Part shown: positions 9,118 to 17,073 of the stretch, piece after piece | How positions within the stretch are numbered: position 1 is the stretch's first letter | How the letters are laid out: each line of letters begins with the position of its first letter | Source of the DNA: DATEJJ01 sp039649115 | GTDB lineage: Bacteria; Actinomycetota; Actinomycetes; Mycobacteriales; Micromonosporaceae | Direction of reading: 5' to 3' | Assembly: GCA_039649115.1 (NCBI GenBank) | Contig: JBBWZQ010000036.1 | Span: 1-64,000 of the forward strand | Length of the DNA stretch: 64,000 nt | Program-made: the position numbers and the translations under genes | The notes under the pieces: model-generated | The model's database searches: none | What the model was told of the DNA's origin: nothing | The model's input: the letters and a program-made list of their open reading frames with translations, nothing else

Positions 9118-9606
9118 CTATACCCGGTGGCTGGACGGCGGCTGCGGGCGCTGCTTGGTTCCCGCCTCCAACAGCTCGATCATTTCCGCGATGCGCTGTG
9201 CGCGTTCCTGCGGGCGACGTTTGGTGGCGTCGATCCAGCGCAGGTACGCGCGCCGGTAGAACTGGGCCAGGGAGTCGAAGAACGCCGCGGCCCGGGGATG
9301 CGCGTCGAGCGCGGCGGCGATGTCCTCGGCCAGGTCGCCGCGTTGCGGGCCTTCGGGCTCGATCTCGACGCGGACCGTGTCGCCGACCGCGAGGCCGCAG
9401 TCGCGCAGCCAGGCCGCGCCGAGGGTGAACCCGAACCCATCCCCGACGGGTTCGACCAGCCCACGCACGCGCATCCCGTTGACGGTGCCACCGACGTGGT
9501 GGCGCGGCTTGGTGCCCCAGACGGTGTCGGGGTTGAACGGCACCGGGATCAGGACCCGGCCACGACCCGCCAGCGCGGCGGTGGCGGTGAACTGTCGACT
9601 CTTCAC
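9118..9606 (-). CDS. DUF1905 / YdeI-type protein
   Basis: A 162-residue cytoplasmic protein. Residues 1-90 (FTATAALAGRGRVLIPVPFN ... VGDTVRVEIEPEG) match the DUF1905 beta-barrel-like domain. Residues 95-150 (AAFFDSLAQFYRRAYLRWID, then RRPQERAQRIAEMIELL) match the YdeI/OmpD-associated tail in which KRRPET-like residues are conserved. Such proteins have been linked to resistance to bacteriocins or cationic peptides in a few species, but the mechanism is unclear. The start is GTG 9606, with GAGGAG about 11 nt upstream. It is transcribed alone. Confidence 0.8.
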   Translation of the reverse strand: MKSRQFTATAALAGRGRVLIPVPFNPDTVWGTKPRHHVGGTVNGMRVRGLVEPVGDGFGFTLGAAWLRDCGLAVGDTVRVEIEPEGPQRGDLAEDIAAALDAHPRAAAFFDSLAQFYRRAYLRWIDATKRRPQERAQRIAEMIELLEAGTKQRPQPPSSHRV

Positions 9607-9768
9607 AGGCGTCGCTCCTCGCCGTGCGGTCGGGACCGATTGGTGTAGAGACGGTGGCCCTCAGCGATGACCATATCGGCGAAGCCGAGAACATCGCGCC
9701 AGCGGGCCAGCGGGCTCCGGTACCGCGACCGGCCCGCCGTACCTGCGGCGAGGCCATCCCGTACGGGT

Positions 9769-9802
9769 GGAGGGACCAGATCCTCCCGGATCTGGTCCCT
9801 CC
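9769..9802. terminator. Strong terminator hairpin after the DUF397 gene
   Basis: A perfect 15-bp inverted repeat: GGAGGGACCAGATCC (9769-9783) and its complement at 9788-9802, with a 4-nt loop. It is 22 nt beyond the stop of the minus-strand DUF397 gene and sits between it and the DUF1905 gene. Confidence 0.8.
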
Positions 9803-9823
9803 GCCGTGTTGACGTGCCGCCGG

Positions 9824-10027
9824 TCAGGCCAGGTCGAACTCGCCGTCCTTGGCGCCGCCCACGAAGGCGTCCCACTCGGCGCTGGTGAAGACGAGTACCG
9901 GTCCGCTGCGGTCCTTGCTGTCTCGCACGGCGATGGCCTGGTCGAGGATCGCAACCTCGACACAGTTGCCGTTGCCGCTGCTGCGTGCACTCTTGCGCCA
10001 GGCGGCGCCGTTGAGGTCTAGGGCCAT
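9824..10027 (-). CDS. DUF397 domain protein
   Basis: A 67-residue protein with the classic DUF397 pattern: WRKSARSSGNGNCVEVA near the start, AVRDSKDRSGPVLVFTSAEW in the middle and FVGGAKDGEFD at the end. In actinomycetes these small proteins normally sit beside an XRE-family regulator (Scr1/BldB-neighbour type) and are thought to act with it in development or secondary metabolism. Here no XRE gene adjoins it; the nearest is the XRE/NB-ARC gene 1.1 kb away. ATG 10027 begins the domain. A 15-bp hairpin terminates it. Confidence 0.85.
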   Translation of the reverse strand: MALDLNGAAWRKSARSSGNGNCVEVAILDQAIAVRDSKDRSGPVLVFTSAEWDAFVGGAKDGEFDLA

Positions 10028-10353
10028 TCCGCACCCCTTGAGGCTTGTATAGATGAGGAAATTACTGGGCGTTACGAGTTGCCCCCGTGTCGAGCACTGT
10101 TGTTCGGTTGGCTCCTCCACCGCATCGTATACCGTCCGGCACAGCCCAGCCCCGGACACGGTGTCCGTTTGAGGACTTTGGGGGCCGGACTACCACTTTG
10201 TTCGGCGGCCGGTAGCCGAGCCGGTTACGCATCGTGCTGATCGCTCTTGCCTGTCGGTGACCGGCTGAAGACACTCCACCATCACGCTGCGTACCAGATG
10301 GTGTGCTGAACGCGGAAGCGGTCGTTACCGGAGGGCGCCCGCACGGCGGAGGC
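10028..10353. other. Non-coding gap
   Basis: This stretch has lower GC than its surroundings and must contain the promoter of the DUF397 gene (minus strand). I could not pick a convincing -35/-10 pair. The open frames here lack normal codon bias and are not called. Confidence 0.4.
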
Positions 10354-10584
10354 TTATGCCGACTTCTCTTCGCCGTCCTGGTCTTCCAGCCGCTGCGCGG
10401 TCTCGTCGATGAGCCGGTAGAACCGCCGCTCCCAGGCGCCGGAGGCGGGGCGCCCCATGCCTTTGCGGACGAGCAGCCCGAGCACGCGGGCCTTGTTGAC
10501 GCCAGTGGTCCGGCTGATCGCGGCCACCGCCGCGGCGTCGTCCAGGTCCAGGCTGACGTAGTCCATGTCGATGTCGTCGGCCAT
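10354..10584 (-). CDS. Small acidic hypothetical protein
   Basis: A 76-residue cytoplasmic protein. The N-terminus is acidic (MADDIDMDYVSLDLDDAAAV), the middle reads ISRTTGVNKARVLGLLVRKG, which looks like a short helix-turn-helix or ribbon-type helix pair, and the C-terminus is helical and charged. I do not recognise the family. ATG 10584 is preceded by GGGAG at good spacing; an ATG 16 codons upstream is in frame but less likely. The upstream DNA has a perfect palindrome and a tandem repeat, suggesting tight regulation. It could be a small DNA-binding or antitoxin-like protein, but no toxin partner is adjacent. Confidence 0.6.
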   Translation of the reverse strand: MADDIDMDYVSLDLDDAAAVAAISRTTGVNKARVLGLLVRKGMGRPASGAWERRFYRLIDETAQRLEDQDGEEKSA

Positions 10585-10622
10585 CGGCACGCTCCCGCCG
10601 CAGGGATTTGTCACATGCTCAT

Positions 10623-10653
10623 GCACATGCATGTGCGCGAATGCTCGAATGCT
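10623..10653. promoter_or_regulatory. Palindrome plus tandem 8-mers upstream of the small protein gene
   Basis: GCACATGCATGTGC (10623-10636) is a perfect 14-nt palindrome, 39 nt upstream of the start at 10584. Immediately beyond it CGAATGCT occurs twice in tandem (10638-10645 and 10646-10653). The cluster looks like an operator region between this gene and the divergent methyltransferase gene. Confidence 0.45.
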
Positions 10654-10748
10654 AGCACGATGATCCGTCGACCCTCGGACAGCCGGTGCGCCGCCTAGGG
10701 GTGGGCGCCTTGGTAGGCTCGCCCAGCCGACGATTGGGAGGTGACCGG

Positions 10749-11546
10749 GTGGGTTCGGTCGAACTGAACACCGAGATGCCGCACCCCGCCAGGATCTACG
10801 ACTACCTACTGGGCGGCAAGGACAACTTCGAGGCCGACCGCACCGCTTCGGCGCAGATCACCAACGTCTGGCCCAACCTGCCGATGTCGATGCGCGCCAA
10901 CCGCGACTTCATGATCCGGATGGCGCGTTACCTGGCGGAGCAGCGCGGCATCCGGCAGTTCCTGGACGTCGGCACCGGGCTGCCCACCTCCCCCAACATG
11001 CACGAGGTGGTGCAGGACGCCGCCCCCACCTCGCGAGTGGTCTATGTGGACAACGACCCGATCGTGCTGGTGCACGCCCGGGCGCTGCTGACCAGCGGGC
11101 CGCAGGGCCGGACCGCCTACATCGCCGCGGATCTGCGCGACCCGCAGGCCATCCTCAGCGCACCGGCGCTGGCCGACACCTTCGACCTGAGCCAGCCCGT
11201 CGCGGTGTGCCTGATCGCGATCATGCACTACATCGTGGACGAGCAGGAGGCACAGTCCATCATCGACCAGCTCCTGCGGCCGATGGCCGCGGGCAGTGCC
11301 CTGGCGCTGTCCACCGCGACCGCGGACACCGCACCCGAGGAGGTCGGCGCCGGCATCGCGATGTACAACGCCCGCGGCATCACCTCCAAGGCCCGCACCA
11401 GGGCGGAGGTCGAGGGCCTGTTCCGCGGTCTCGATCTGGTCGACCCCGGCGTCGCGCTGGTCACCCGCTGGCAGCCCGATGAGCAGACGGTGGCCATCCC
11501 GGATGAGCGTGTGTCGATATATGGGGGCGTCGGCATCAAGGCCTGA
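10749..11546 (+). CDS. DUF574 family SAM-dependent methyltransferase
   Basis: A 265-residue cytoplasmic protein of the actinobacterial Methyltransf_19/DUF574 family. The family signature HPARIYDYLLGGKDNFEAD occupies residues 12-30. The SAM-binding motif I is FLDVGTGLPT (71-80), followed by YVDNDP (100-104, the acidic residue contacting the SAM ribose) and later FDLSQPVAVCLIAIMHYI. Substrates of this large family are unknown; copies are common in streptomycetes and relatives. GTG 10749 is preceded by GGGAGGTGA. Its stop abuts the stop of the convergent DeoR gene in TGATCA, leaving no room for a separate terminator. Confidence 0.88.
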   Translation: MGSVELNTEMPHPARIYDYLLGGKDNFEADRTASAQITNVWPNLPMSMRANRDFMIRMARYLAEQRGIRQFLDVGTGLPTSPNMHEVVQDAAPTSRVVYVDNDPIVLVHARALLTSGPQGRTAYIAADLRDPQAILSAPALADTFDLSQPVAVCLIAIMHYIVDEQEAQSIIDQLLRPMAAGSALALSTATADTAPEEVGAGIAMYNARGITSKARTRAEVEGLFRGLDLVDPGVALVTRWQPDEQTVAIPDERVSIYGGVGIKA

Positions 11547-12365
11547 TCAGCGGCGCGGCCTGGCTGGCAGGTCGAGTCGGGCGCCGGTGTCCGCGACGGT
11601 GACCGTGACGCCCGCCGCCGCGATCGTGCTCAGCGTGGCCGGATCGGCGCTGGCGTCGGTGACGAATTCATCGATGTCGGTCAACGCGCAGATGCGGGCG
11701 AGGCAGACCCGGCCGACCTTCGACCCGTCCGCCACCACGATCACCCGTTCGGCCTGCCGGATCATCGTCGCGTCGGTGTTCGCCTCGATGTCGTCGTGCG
11801 TGGTGAGCCCGGCGCGCGGCGCGATGCCGTCCACGCCGACGATCGCGATCTCGATGTTCAACCCCGACAGGGTACGGTCGGCGATCGGCCCGACGAGCTC
11901 GTACGACTGGGTGCGGGACACGCCGCCGGCCATCACGAGCTTGAGCCGGGGCCGCAGCGCGAGATCGGCGGCGATGTTCAGCGCGTTGGTCACGACGGTG
12001 AGGTCGTACCGGTCGGCGAGCAGCCGGGCCACCGCGTGGGTGGTGGTACCGCCGGTGAGCCCGACCGTGAGCGGACCGTGCGGCAGCCGGGACACGGTGT
12101 GCCGGGCGATCGCCCGCTTCTCCTCGCGCCGGTGCCCGATCCGGTAGCGGACCGGCAGTTCGTAGCTCACGTCCGCGGCGATCGCGCCGCCGTGCGTACG
12201 GTTGAGAAGCTTCTGGTCCGCCAGCGCCTGCAGGTCGCGGCGGATCGTCGCCACGGAAACGGCGAACTCGGCGGCGAGCGCGCCGGCGTCCACCGAGCCC
12301 TGGCCGGCGATGCGGTCGAGGATCGTCGACACCCGCTCGGCGCGGCGTAGCGTGCTTCGGCTCAT
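11547..12365 (-). CDS. DeoR/GlpR-family transcriptional regulator
   Basis: A 272-residue repressor. Residues 8-55 form the DeoR winged helix-turn-helix (AGALAAEFAVSVATIRRDLQ). From about residue 75 it has the sugar-phosphate-sensing fold related to ribose-5-phosphate isomerase, with LTGGTTTHAVARLL and VVGVDGI-type (IVGVDGI) motifs. It is divergent from the GH4 glycosidase gene and surely controls the sugar locus at 12.4-18.8 kb. The likely inducer is a phosphosugar made by the PfkB kinase or handled by the SIS protein. AAACGAAC-like boxes occur in both promoter regions. ATG 12365 begins the domain. Confidence 0.9.
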   Translation of the reverse strand: MSRSTLRRAERVSTILDRIAGQGSVDAGALAAEFAVSVATIRRDLQALADQKLLNRTHGGAIAADVSYELPVRYRIGHRREEKRAIARHTVSRLPHGPLTVGLTGGTTTHAVARLLADRYDLTVVTNALNIAADLALRPRLKLVMAGGVSRTQSYELVGPIADRTLSGLNIEIAIVGVDGIAPRAGLTTHDDIEANTDATMIRQAERVIVVADGSKVGRVCLARICALTDIDEFVTDASADPATLSTIAAAGVTVTVADTGARLDLPARPRR

Positions 12366-12410
12366 GCCTGCGCGGCTCCTTGCGGTCGGGCCACCAGCGG
12401 GCGACGCGGA

Positions 12411-12464
12411 CAAACGCGCAGTCAGCATAGTTCGTTTGCGCTCGCTTCCGGCAACCGACAGAAT
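12411..12464 (+). promoter_or_regulatory. GH4 promoter with DeoR-type boxes
   Basis: TTGCGC (12436-12441), a 17-nt spacer and CAGAAT (12459-12464) end 6 nt before the ATG at 12471, and there is no Shine-Dalgarno, so the mRNA is probably leaderless. GTTCGTTTGCG (12430-12440), the inverted form of the AAACGAAC box, overlaps the -35. A second box, CAAACGCGCA, lies at 12411-12420. Confidence 0.5.
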
Positions 12465-12470
12465 CCGCGC

Positions 12471-13778
12471 ATGGCTGTGATCACCTTCCTGGGCGCCGGC
12501 AGCGTCGTGTTCACCCGCGAACTGCTCGCCGGCATCCTCGGCTTCCCCGAACTGCGTGACGTCACGCTCTCGCTGCACGACATCGATCCGGAGCGGCTGG
12601 CCACCGCCGAGGCCATCGCCCGGCACACCGCGAGGCAACTGGACGCGTCGCCGCGGATCCGGGCCAGCCTCGACCGGCGGGCCGCGCTGGACGGCGCACA
12701 CTACGTCATCAACTCGATCCAGGTCGGCATGCACGCGGCCACCGTGCGCGACTTCGAGATCCCCGCACGGTACGGCCTGCGTCAGACAATCGGCGACACG
12801 GTGGGCATCGGCGGGATCTTCCGGGCGCTGCGCACGTTCCCGGTACTGCGCGGCATCGCGGACGACATGCGGCAGATCTGCCCGCAGGCCTGGCTGCTCA
12901 ACTACACCAACCCGATGGCCATGAACGTCGGGTACCTCGCCGCGGTCGCGCCGGACCTCAAGGTCGTCGGGCTGTGCCACTCGGTCTACTGGACGGTGCA
13001 CGGGCTGTGCGAGGTGATCGCGGTGCCGTTCGACGGGGTGAGCTACCGCGCGGCGGGCCTCAACCACCAGGCGTGGCTGCTGCACTGGGCCCGGGACGGC
13101 GAAAGCCTGTACCCGCGCCTGGACGCGGCGATCGCCACCGACCCCGACCTGCGCCGCCGGGTACGCGTGGACATCTACCGCTCGCTCGGCTACTACCCCA
13201 CCGAGACCAGCGAGCACTCGTCCGAGTACGTGCCGTGGTACCTGCGCCACGACGGCGAGATCGCGCGCCTGCGCATCCCGGTCGGCGACTACGTGCGCAT
13301 CAGCGCGGAGAACCTCGCCGAGTACGGGCGGACCCGCGACGCGCTGGCCGCGGGTGAACCGCTCGACCTGCCGGACGAGCCGACCGAATACGCGCCGCAG
13401 GTCATCCACAGCATGGAGACGGGTGCGGTGCGGCGCATCCACGGCAACGTCCGGAACACCGGGCTGGTCACCAACCTGCCGCGCGGCTACGCCGTCGAGG
13501 TCCCGTGCGTCGTGGACGAGCAGGGCGTCCGACCCGAGTACGTGGGTGACCTGCCGCTTGCCTGCGCCGCGGTCAACCAGGGCTTCGCGGCGGTCGGCGA
13601 GCTGGCGGTCCGCGCGGCGGTCGCCGGCGATCCCCGCATGGTCCGCCGCGCCGCGCAGGTCGATCCGAACACCGGCGCCTCCCTGACGGTGGACGCGATC
13701 TGGGCGCTGTGCGACGAGATGACCGAGGCGCACGGCGACCTGCTGCCCGAGCCGCTGCGCGCGCAGGTGGTCCGGTAA
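12471..13778 (+). CDS. Glycoside hydrolase family 4 (alpha-galactosidase-type)
   Basis: A 435-residue cytoplasmic enzyme of GH4, which cleaves glycosides through an NAD+-dependent oxidation/elimination mechanism with a divalent metal. The N-terminal Rossmann motif is FLGAGSVVFTREL (residues 6-18). NYTNPMAM (around 145-152) is the conserved substrate loop. Metal ligands are expected at Cys169 in GLCHSV and His199 in GLNHQ. CHS rather than CN(V/I)P points to the alpha-galactosidase/alpha-glucuronidase branch acting on unphosphorylated glycosides. It is the first gene on its strand of the DeoR locus. The exact sugar is not readable; an alpha-galactoside or amino-sugar glycoside is most likely given the SIS and PfkB neighbours. 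Confidence 0.88.
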   Translation: MAVITFLGAGSVVFTRELLAGILGFPELRDVTLSLHDIDPERLATAEAIARHTARQLDASPRIRASLDRRAALDGAHYVINSIQVGMHAATVRDFEIPARYGLRQTIGDTVGIGGIFRALRTFPVLRGIADDMRQICPQAWLLNYTNPMAMNVGYLAAVAPDLKVVGLCHSVYWTVHGLCEVIAVPFDGVSYRAAGLNHQAWLLHWARDGESLYPRLDAAIATDPDLRRRVRVDIYRSLGYYPTETSEHSSEYVPWYLRHDGEIARLRIPVGDYVRISAENLAEYGRTRDALAAGEPLDLPDEPTEYAPQVIHSMETGAVRRIHGNVRNTGLVTNLPRGYAVEVPCVVDEQGVRPEYVGDLPLACAAVNQGFAAVGELAVRAAVAGDPRMVRRAAQVDPNTGASLTVDAIWALCDEMTEAHGDLLPEPLRAQVVR

Positions 13779-13849
13779 CAGAAACGAACGTTCTTGGTTG
13801 TCCACTTGCTCATCGGAGATTGCCGGACGAGCAGAAACGAGCATAGCCT
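13779..13849 (+). promoter_or_regulatory. SIS gene promoter with two DeoR-type boxes
   Basis: TTGCCG (13820-13825), an 18-nt spacer and TAGCCT (13844-13849) end 6 nt before the ATG at 13856, again consistent with a leaderless mRNA. CAGAAACGAACG (13779-13790) and CAGAAACGAGCA (13832-13843) are repeated boxes; the second fills the space between -35 and -10, where bound repressor would block RNA polymerase. Confidence 0.55.
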
Positions 13850-13855
13850 GCCGCC

Positions 13856-14764
13856 ATGAACTTCACGGCACGGGAAATCGCCAGCCAGCCCGCCGTGTGG
13901 CAGCGCGCGATCACCACCCCGGAACTCGTCCAGGCTGCCGACGACGCCCTCGTCGCGGCCGGCGAGCGGGTACTGGCGATCGGCTGCGGTACCTCCTGGT
14001 TCGTCGCGCAGAGCTACGCGGCGCTGCGGGAGCGGGCCGGGTTCGGGGAGACCGACGCCGCCTGCGCCTCCGAGCTCACCGGTACCCGCCGCTACGACCG
14101 GGTCGTCGCGTTCAGCCGCTCCGGCACCACGACCGAGGTGCTCGACGCCCTCGCCACGGTCCCCGCCGGTACCCGCCGGGTCGTGGTGACCGCGGTGGCC
14201 GGGACACCCGGCGTCGCGGCGTGCGACGAGGCGCTCGTACTCGGGTTCGCGGACGAGGAAAGCGTGGTGCAGACGCGCTTCCCGACCACCGTTCTCGCGC
14301 TGGCCCGCCGCGCGTTCGGTGAGCAGACCGGCGGCCTGCCGGCGGCGGCGCAGGCCGCGCTGGACGAGCCGCTGCCGGCCGACCCGGCCGACGTCGACCA
14401 CCTCGTGTTCCTCGGCACCGGCTGGACCGTCGGTCTGGCCTGCGAGGCCGCGCTCAAGGTGCGCGAGGCCGCGCAGGCGTGGTCGGAGGCCTATCCCGCG
14501 ATGGAGCTGCGGCACGGGCCGGTGGCCGTGGCCGGCCCGCGCAGCCTGGTGTGGATGCTCGGCGACCTGCCCGCCGGGATGGCCGACACGGTCGCCGCGA
14601 CCGGCGCCCGGCTGCATCACGACTCGCTCGACCCGCTGGCCGGGCTCGTGCTCGCGCAGCGGTTCGCCACCGCGCTCGGCGCGCACCGCGGCCTCGACCC
14701 GGACCGTCCGCGCCTGCTCACCCGCTCAGTTGTCCTGCCGCGCGGTACCGCGCGCGTCGGCTGA
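13856..14764 (+). CDS. SIS-domain phosphosugar isomerase/deaminase
   Basis: A 302-residue cytoplasmic protein with two SIS (sugar isomerase) halves, like the isomerase domain of GlmS and the AgaS enzymes. The first half has LAIGCGTSWFVAQSYAAL (residues 40-57) and FSRSGTTTEVLDAL (around 84-97), the phosphate-binding Ser/Thr loop. The second half has VFLGTGWTVGLACEAALKVR and ELRHGPVAVA, which carries the Glu/His pair used in isomerisation. AgaS-type enzymes deaminate and isomerise amino-sugar phosphates. It opens the transport/kinase operon downstream of DeoR-type boxes, so an amino-sugar substrate is plausible but unproved. Confidence 0.82.
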   Translation: MNFTAREIASQPAVWQRAITTPELVQAADDALVAAGERVLAIGCGTSWFVAQSYAALRERAGFGETDAACASELTGTRRYDRVVAFSRSGTTTEVLDALATVPAGTRRVVVTAVAGTPGVAACDEALVLGFADEESVVQTRFPTTVLALARRAFGEQTGGLPAAAQAALDEPLPADPADVDHLVFLGTGWTVGLACEAALKVREAAQAWSEAYPAMELRHGPVAVAGPRSLVWMLGDLPAGMADTVAATGARLHHDSLDPLAGLVLAQRFATALGAHRGLDPDRPRLLTRSVVLPRGTARVG

Positions 14765-14787
14765 ACACCGATACTCCGAGGTGACCC

Positions 14788-16125
14788 ATGCACCGCTGCC
14801 CGAAGATCCGACCTTGCCGGGCGCCGGAAGGCGTCGCCGTCGCCGCCGTGCTCGCCCTCACGCTGCTCGCCACCGGCTGCTCCGGCGGCAGGGCGATCGA
14901 CCAGACGAAGGACGCCGCGGCCGGGTACAACCCGGACACCGATGTCGCGATCACCTGGTGGACCGGCCAGTCCGCGGACGCCGAAACGCTGGCGGAGAAG
15001 CTCGCCGCCGAGTTCCACGCCGCCCATCCGCACATCACGGTCACCACGTCGGCCGGTGCGGCGACCACGGACGAGTTGCTCACCAAGCTGTCGGCCGGCT
15101 TCACGAGCGGCACGTACCCGGACGTCTCGTACGCGTACGGCAGTTGGGCCGGGCAGCTCGCGGCCAGCGGCAAGACGCAGGACCTCACACAGTGGGTCAA
15201 GGACCCCGCGCGCGCGTGGGACGAGATCCCGGCCGCCGCGCGCACCACCGCCACCGTCGACGGGCACGTCATCGGCGTCCCGGCGCTGGTGGACAACCTC
15301 GCGCTCATCTACAACAAGAAGCTGTTCGACGCGGCGCACCTCGGGTACCCGACGGATGCCTGGAGCTGGGACGACTTCCGGACCGCGGCGAAGACGCTGA
15401 CCGACCGGCCGCACAACGTCTATGGCACCGCCTACTCGATCTCCGCGAGCGAGGACACCACCTGGCACCTGTGGCCGCTGCTGTGGCAGCGGGGTGGCGA
15501 GATCCTCAGCGACGGCAAGCCGGCGTTCAACTCGGCGGCGGGGGTCGCGGCGCTGGAGATGCTGCGCCAGATCGCCGTCGACGACAAGTCCATGTACCTC
15601 GACCAGACGGACGAGAAGTACCCCGAGCTGTTCAACGGCGGCCGCGTCGGCATGATGATCTCCGGCCCGTGGACCCTGTACAACCTCGGCAACGCGCACG
15701 TCAACTACGGTGTCGCCTACCTGCCCGGCTTCGACGGGAACCACGAGACGATCTCCGGACCGGACGTGTGGGTGCTGTTCAACCACTCCGACGCCAACCG
15801 CGCCGGTGCCTCCCGCGCCTTCCTGCAGTGGTTGACGAGCAAGGACATCGACGCGCGGTGGAACCTCGGCAACGGCAACCTGCCGCTGCGCTCGTCCGAG
15901 CAGAACACGAAGGAGTTCGCCGACTACTGCACCCAGTATCCGGGCGCCCGGAAGTTCTTCGACAACCTGGCAAACGCCAGGCGCGCCCGGCCGACCGTCG
16001 AGGCGTACCCGGAGGTGTCCCGCTACGTCGGCCAGGCGATCGCCGCGGTGCTGCAGGGCGCGGCCAGTCCGAAGGACGCTCTCGACAAGGCCGCCGGGCA
16101 GGCCGCCACGGCGCTGCGCGGCTGA
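14788..16125 (+). CDS. Sugar ABC transporter substrate-binding lipoprotein
   Basis: A 445-residue secreted lipoprotein of the extracellular solute-binding family 1. The signal peptide ends in LLATGCSGG with the lipid-modified Cys at residue 31. The mature part begins with VAITWWTGQSADAETLAEKL and contains GVPALVDNLALIYNKKLFD, the usual hinge/recognition segment, and GGRVGMMISGPWTLYNL near the second domain. It captures the sugar outside the membrane for the permeases encoded 3 nt downstream. The gene lies 23 nt after the SIS gene and is regulated with it. Confidence 0.92.
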   Translation: MHRCPKIRPCRAPEGVAVAAVLALTLLATGCSGGRAIDQTKDAAAGYNPDTDVAITWWTGQSADAETLAEKLAAEFHAAHPHITVTTSAGAATTDELLTKLSAGFTSGTYPDVSYAYGSWAGQLAASGKTQDLTQWVKDPARAWDEIPAAARTTATVDGHVIGVPALVDNLALIYNKKLFDAAHLGYPTDAWSWDDFRTAAKTLTDRPHNVYGTAYSISASEDTTWHLWPLLWQRGGEILSDGKPAFNSAAGVAALEMLRQIAVDDKSMYLDQTDEKYPELFNGGRVGMMISGPWTLYNLGNAHVNYGVAYLPGFDGNHETISGPDVWVLFNHSDANRAGASRAFLQWLTSKDIDARWNLGNGNLPLRSSEQNTKEFADYCTQYPGARKFFDNLANARRARPTVEAYPEVSRYVGQAIAAVLQGAASPKDALDKAAGQAATALRG

Positions 16126-16128
16126 GCG

Positions 16129-17073
16129 ATGACATTCGGGCTCGCCACCAGCCGCGTGGCGCCGCCGCGCCCGGTCAGCACGCCGTTGCGCCGGCGGCGG
16201 CGTGGCCTGCGCCGGGCCGCCACCGGCTGGGCGTTCGCCGGCCCCGCCACCTTTCTGGTCATCGGCCTGTCCATCTTCCCGGCGGCGTGGGCGTTCCTGA
16301 TCTCGCGGACCAAGTGGAACGGCATCTCGCCGGCGCGGGACGTGGGCTGGCGCAACTACCAGACGATGGCGCAGGACCCCGAACTGGCCGCGGCGGTCGG
16401 GCACACGATCTGGCTGACCGCGCTGTTCGTACCGTCGTCGATCCTGCTCGGCATGCTGATCGCGGTCGCGCTCAACCGCAGGATCCGGTTCGTCGGCTTC
16501 TACCGCACCTGCATCTTCGTGCCGTACGTGGCGTCCGCGGCGGCCACCGGCATCCTCGCCACGTTCGTGTTCAACCCGCAGTTCGGCATCGCGAACGACA
16601 CGCTGCGCCGCCTTCATCTACCGACGCAACAGTTCCTGGAGTCCAACAGCCAGGCGCTCACGGTCATCTGCGTGATCGCGCTGTGGGGCGAGGTCGGCTT
16701 CACCGCCGTCATCTACCTGGCCGCCCTGCAGGACATCCCGGCCGAGCTGCTGGAGGCGGCCGCCGTCGACGGTGCCGGCCGGTGGCGGGTGTTCTGGCAC
16801 ATCGTGCTGCCGGAGCTGCGACCGGTCACGGTGTTCACGGCCGTGTGGCAGACGATCACCGCGATCCAGCTCTTCGACCTCGTCTACACGACGACCCGCG
16901 GCGGCCCGCTGCAGTCCACCGAGACCGTCGTCTTCTACGTGTACGACCTGGCCTTCCAGACCCAGCGCATGGGCTACGGGTCGGCTGTCGCCTATGGACT
17001 GTTCGCCGTCACGATGCTGCTCACCCTCGGCATCTTCTGGTACTCGCGGCGGTCCACAGTGGAGGCGTTCTGA
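16129..17073 (+). CDS. Sugar ABC transporter permease, MalF-type
   Basis: A 314-residue inner-membrane permease with about six membrane segments. The cytoplasmic EAA loop reads LLEAAAVDGAGRWRVFWHIV followed by LPELRP, the docking site for the ATPase. The N-terminus is basic and cytoplasmic. It overlaps the next permease by one base (TGATG). No ATP-binding subunit is encoded in this locus, so it probably shares a general MsiK-like ATPase encoded elsewhere, as is common in actinomycetes. Confidence 0.92.
   Translation: MTFGLATSRVAPPRPVSTPLRRRRRGLRRAATGWAFAGPATFLVIGLSIFPAAWAFLISRTKWNGISPARDVGWRNYQTMAQDPELAAAVGHTIWLTALFVPSSILLGMLIAVALNRRIRFVGFYRTCIFVPYVASAAATGILATFVFNPQFGIANDTLRRLHLPTQQFLESNSQALTVICVIALWGEVGFTAVIYLAALQDIPAELLEAAAVDGAGRWRVFWHIVLPELRPVTVFTAVWQTITAIQLFDLVYTTTRGGPLQSTETVVFYVYDLAFQTQRMGYGSAVAYGLFAVTMLLTLGIFWYSRRSTVEAF

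Noticed and set aside
9603..10034. Possible gene overlapping the DUF1905 start by 4 nt on the minus strand
   Set aside because: It runs across the strong 15-bp terminator and the DUF397 gene in another frame, and the DUF1905 gene has its own ribosome-binding site.
12366..13844. Apparent N-terminal extension of the DeoR regulator across the GH4 gene
   Set aside because: The extension is antisense to the GH4 gene and has no domain. The helix-turn-helix starts directly after ATG 12365.
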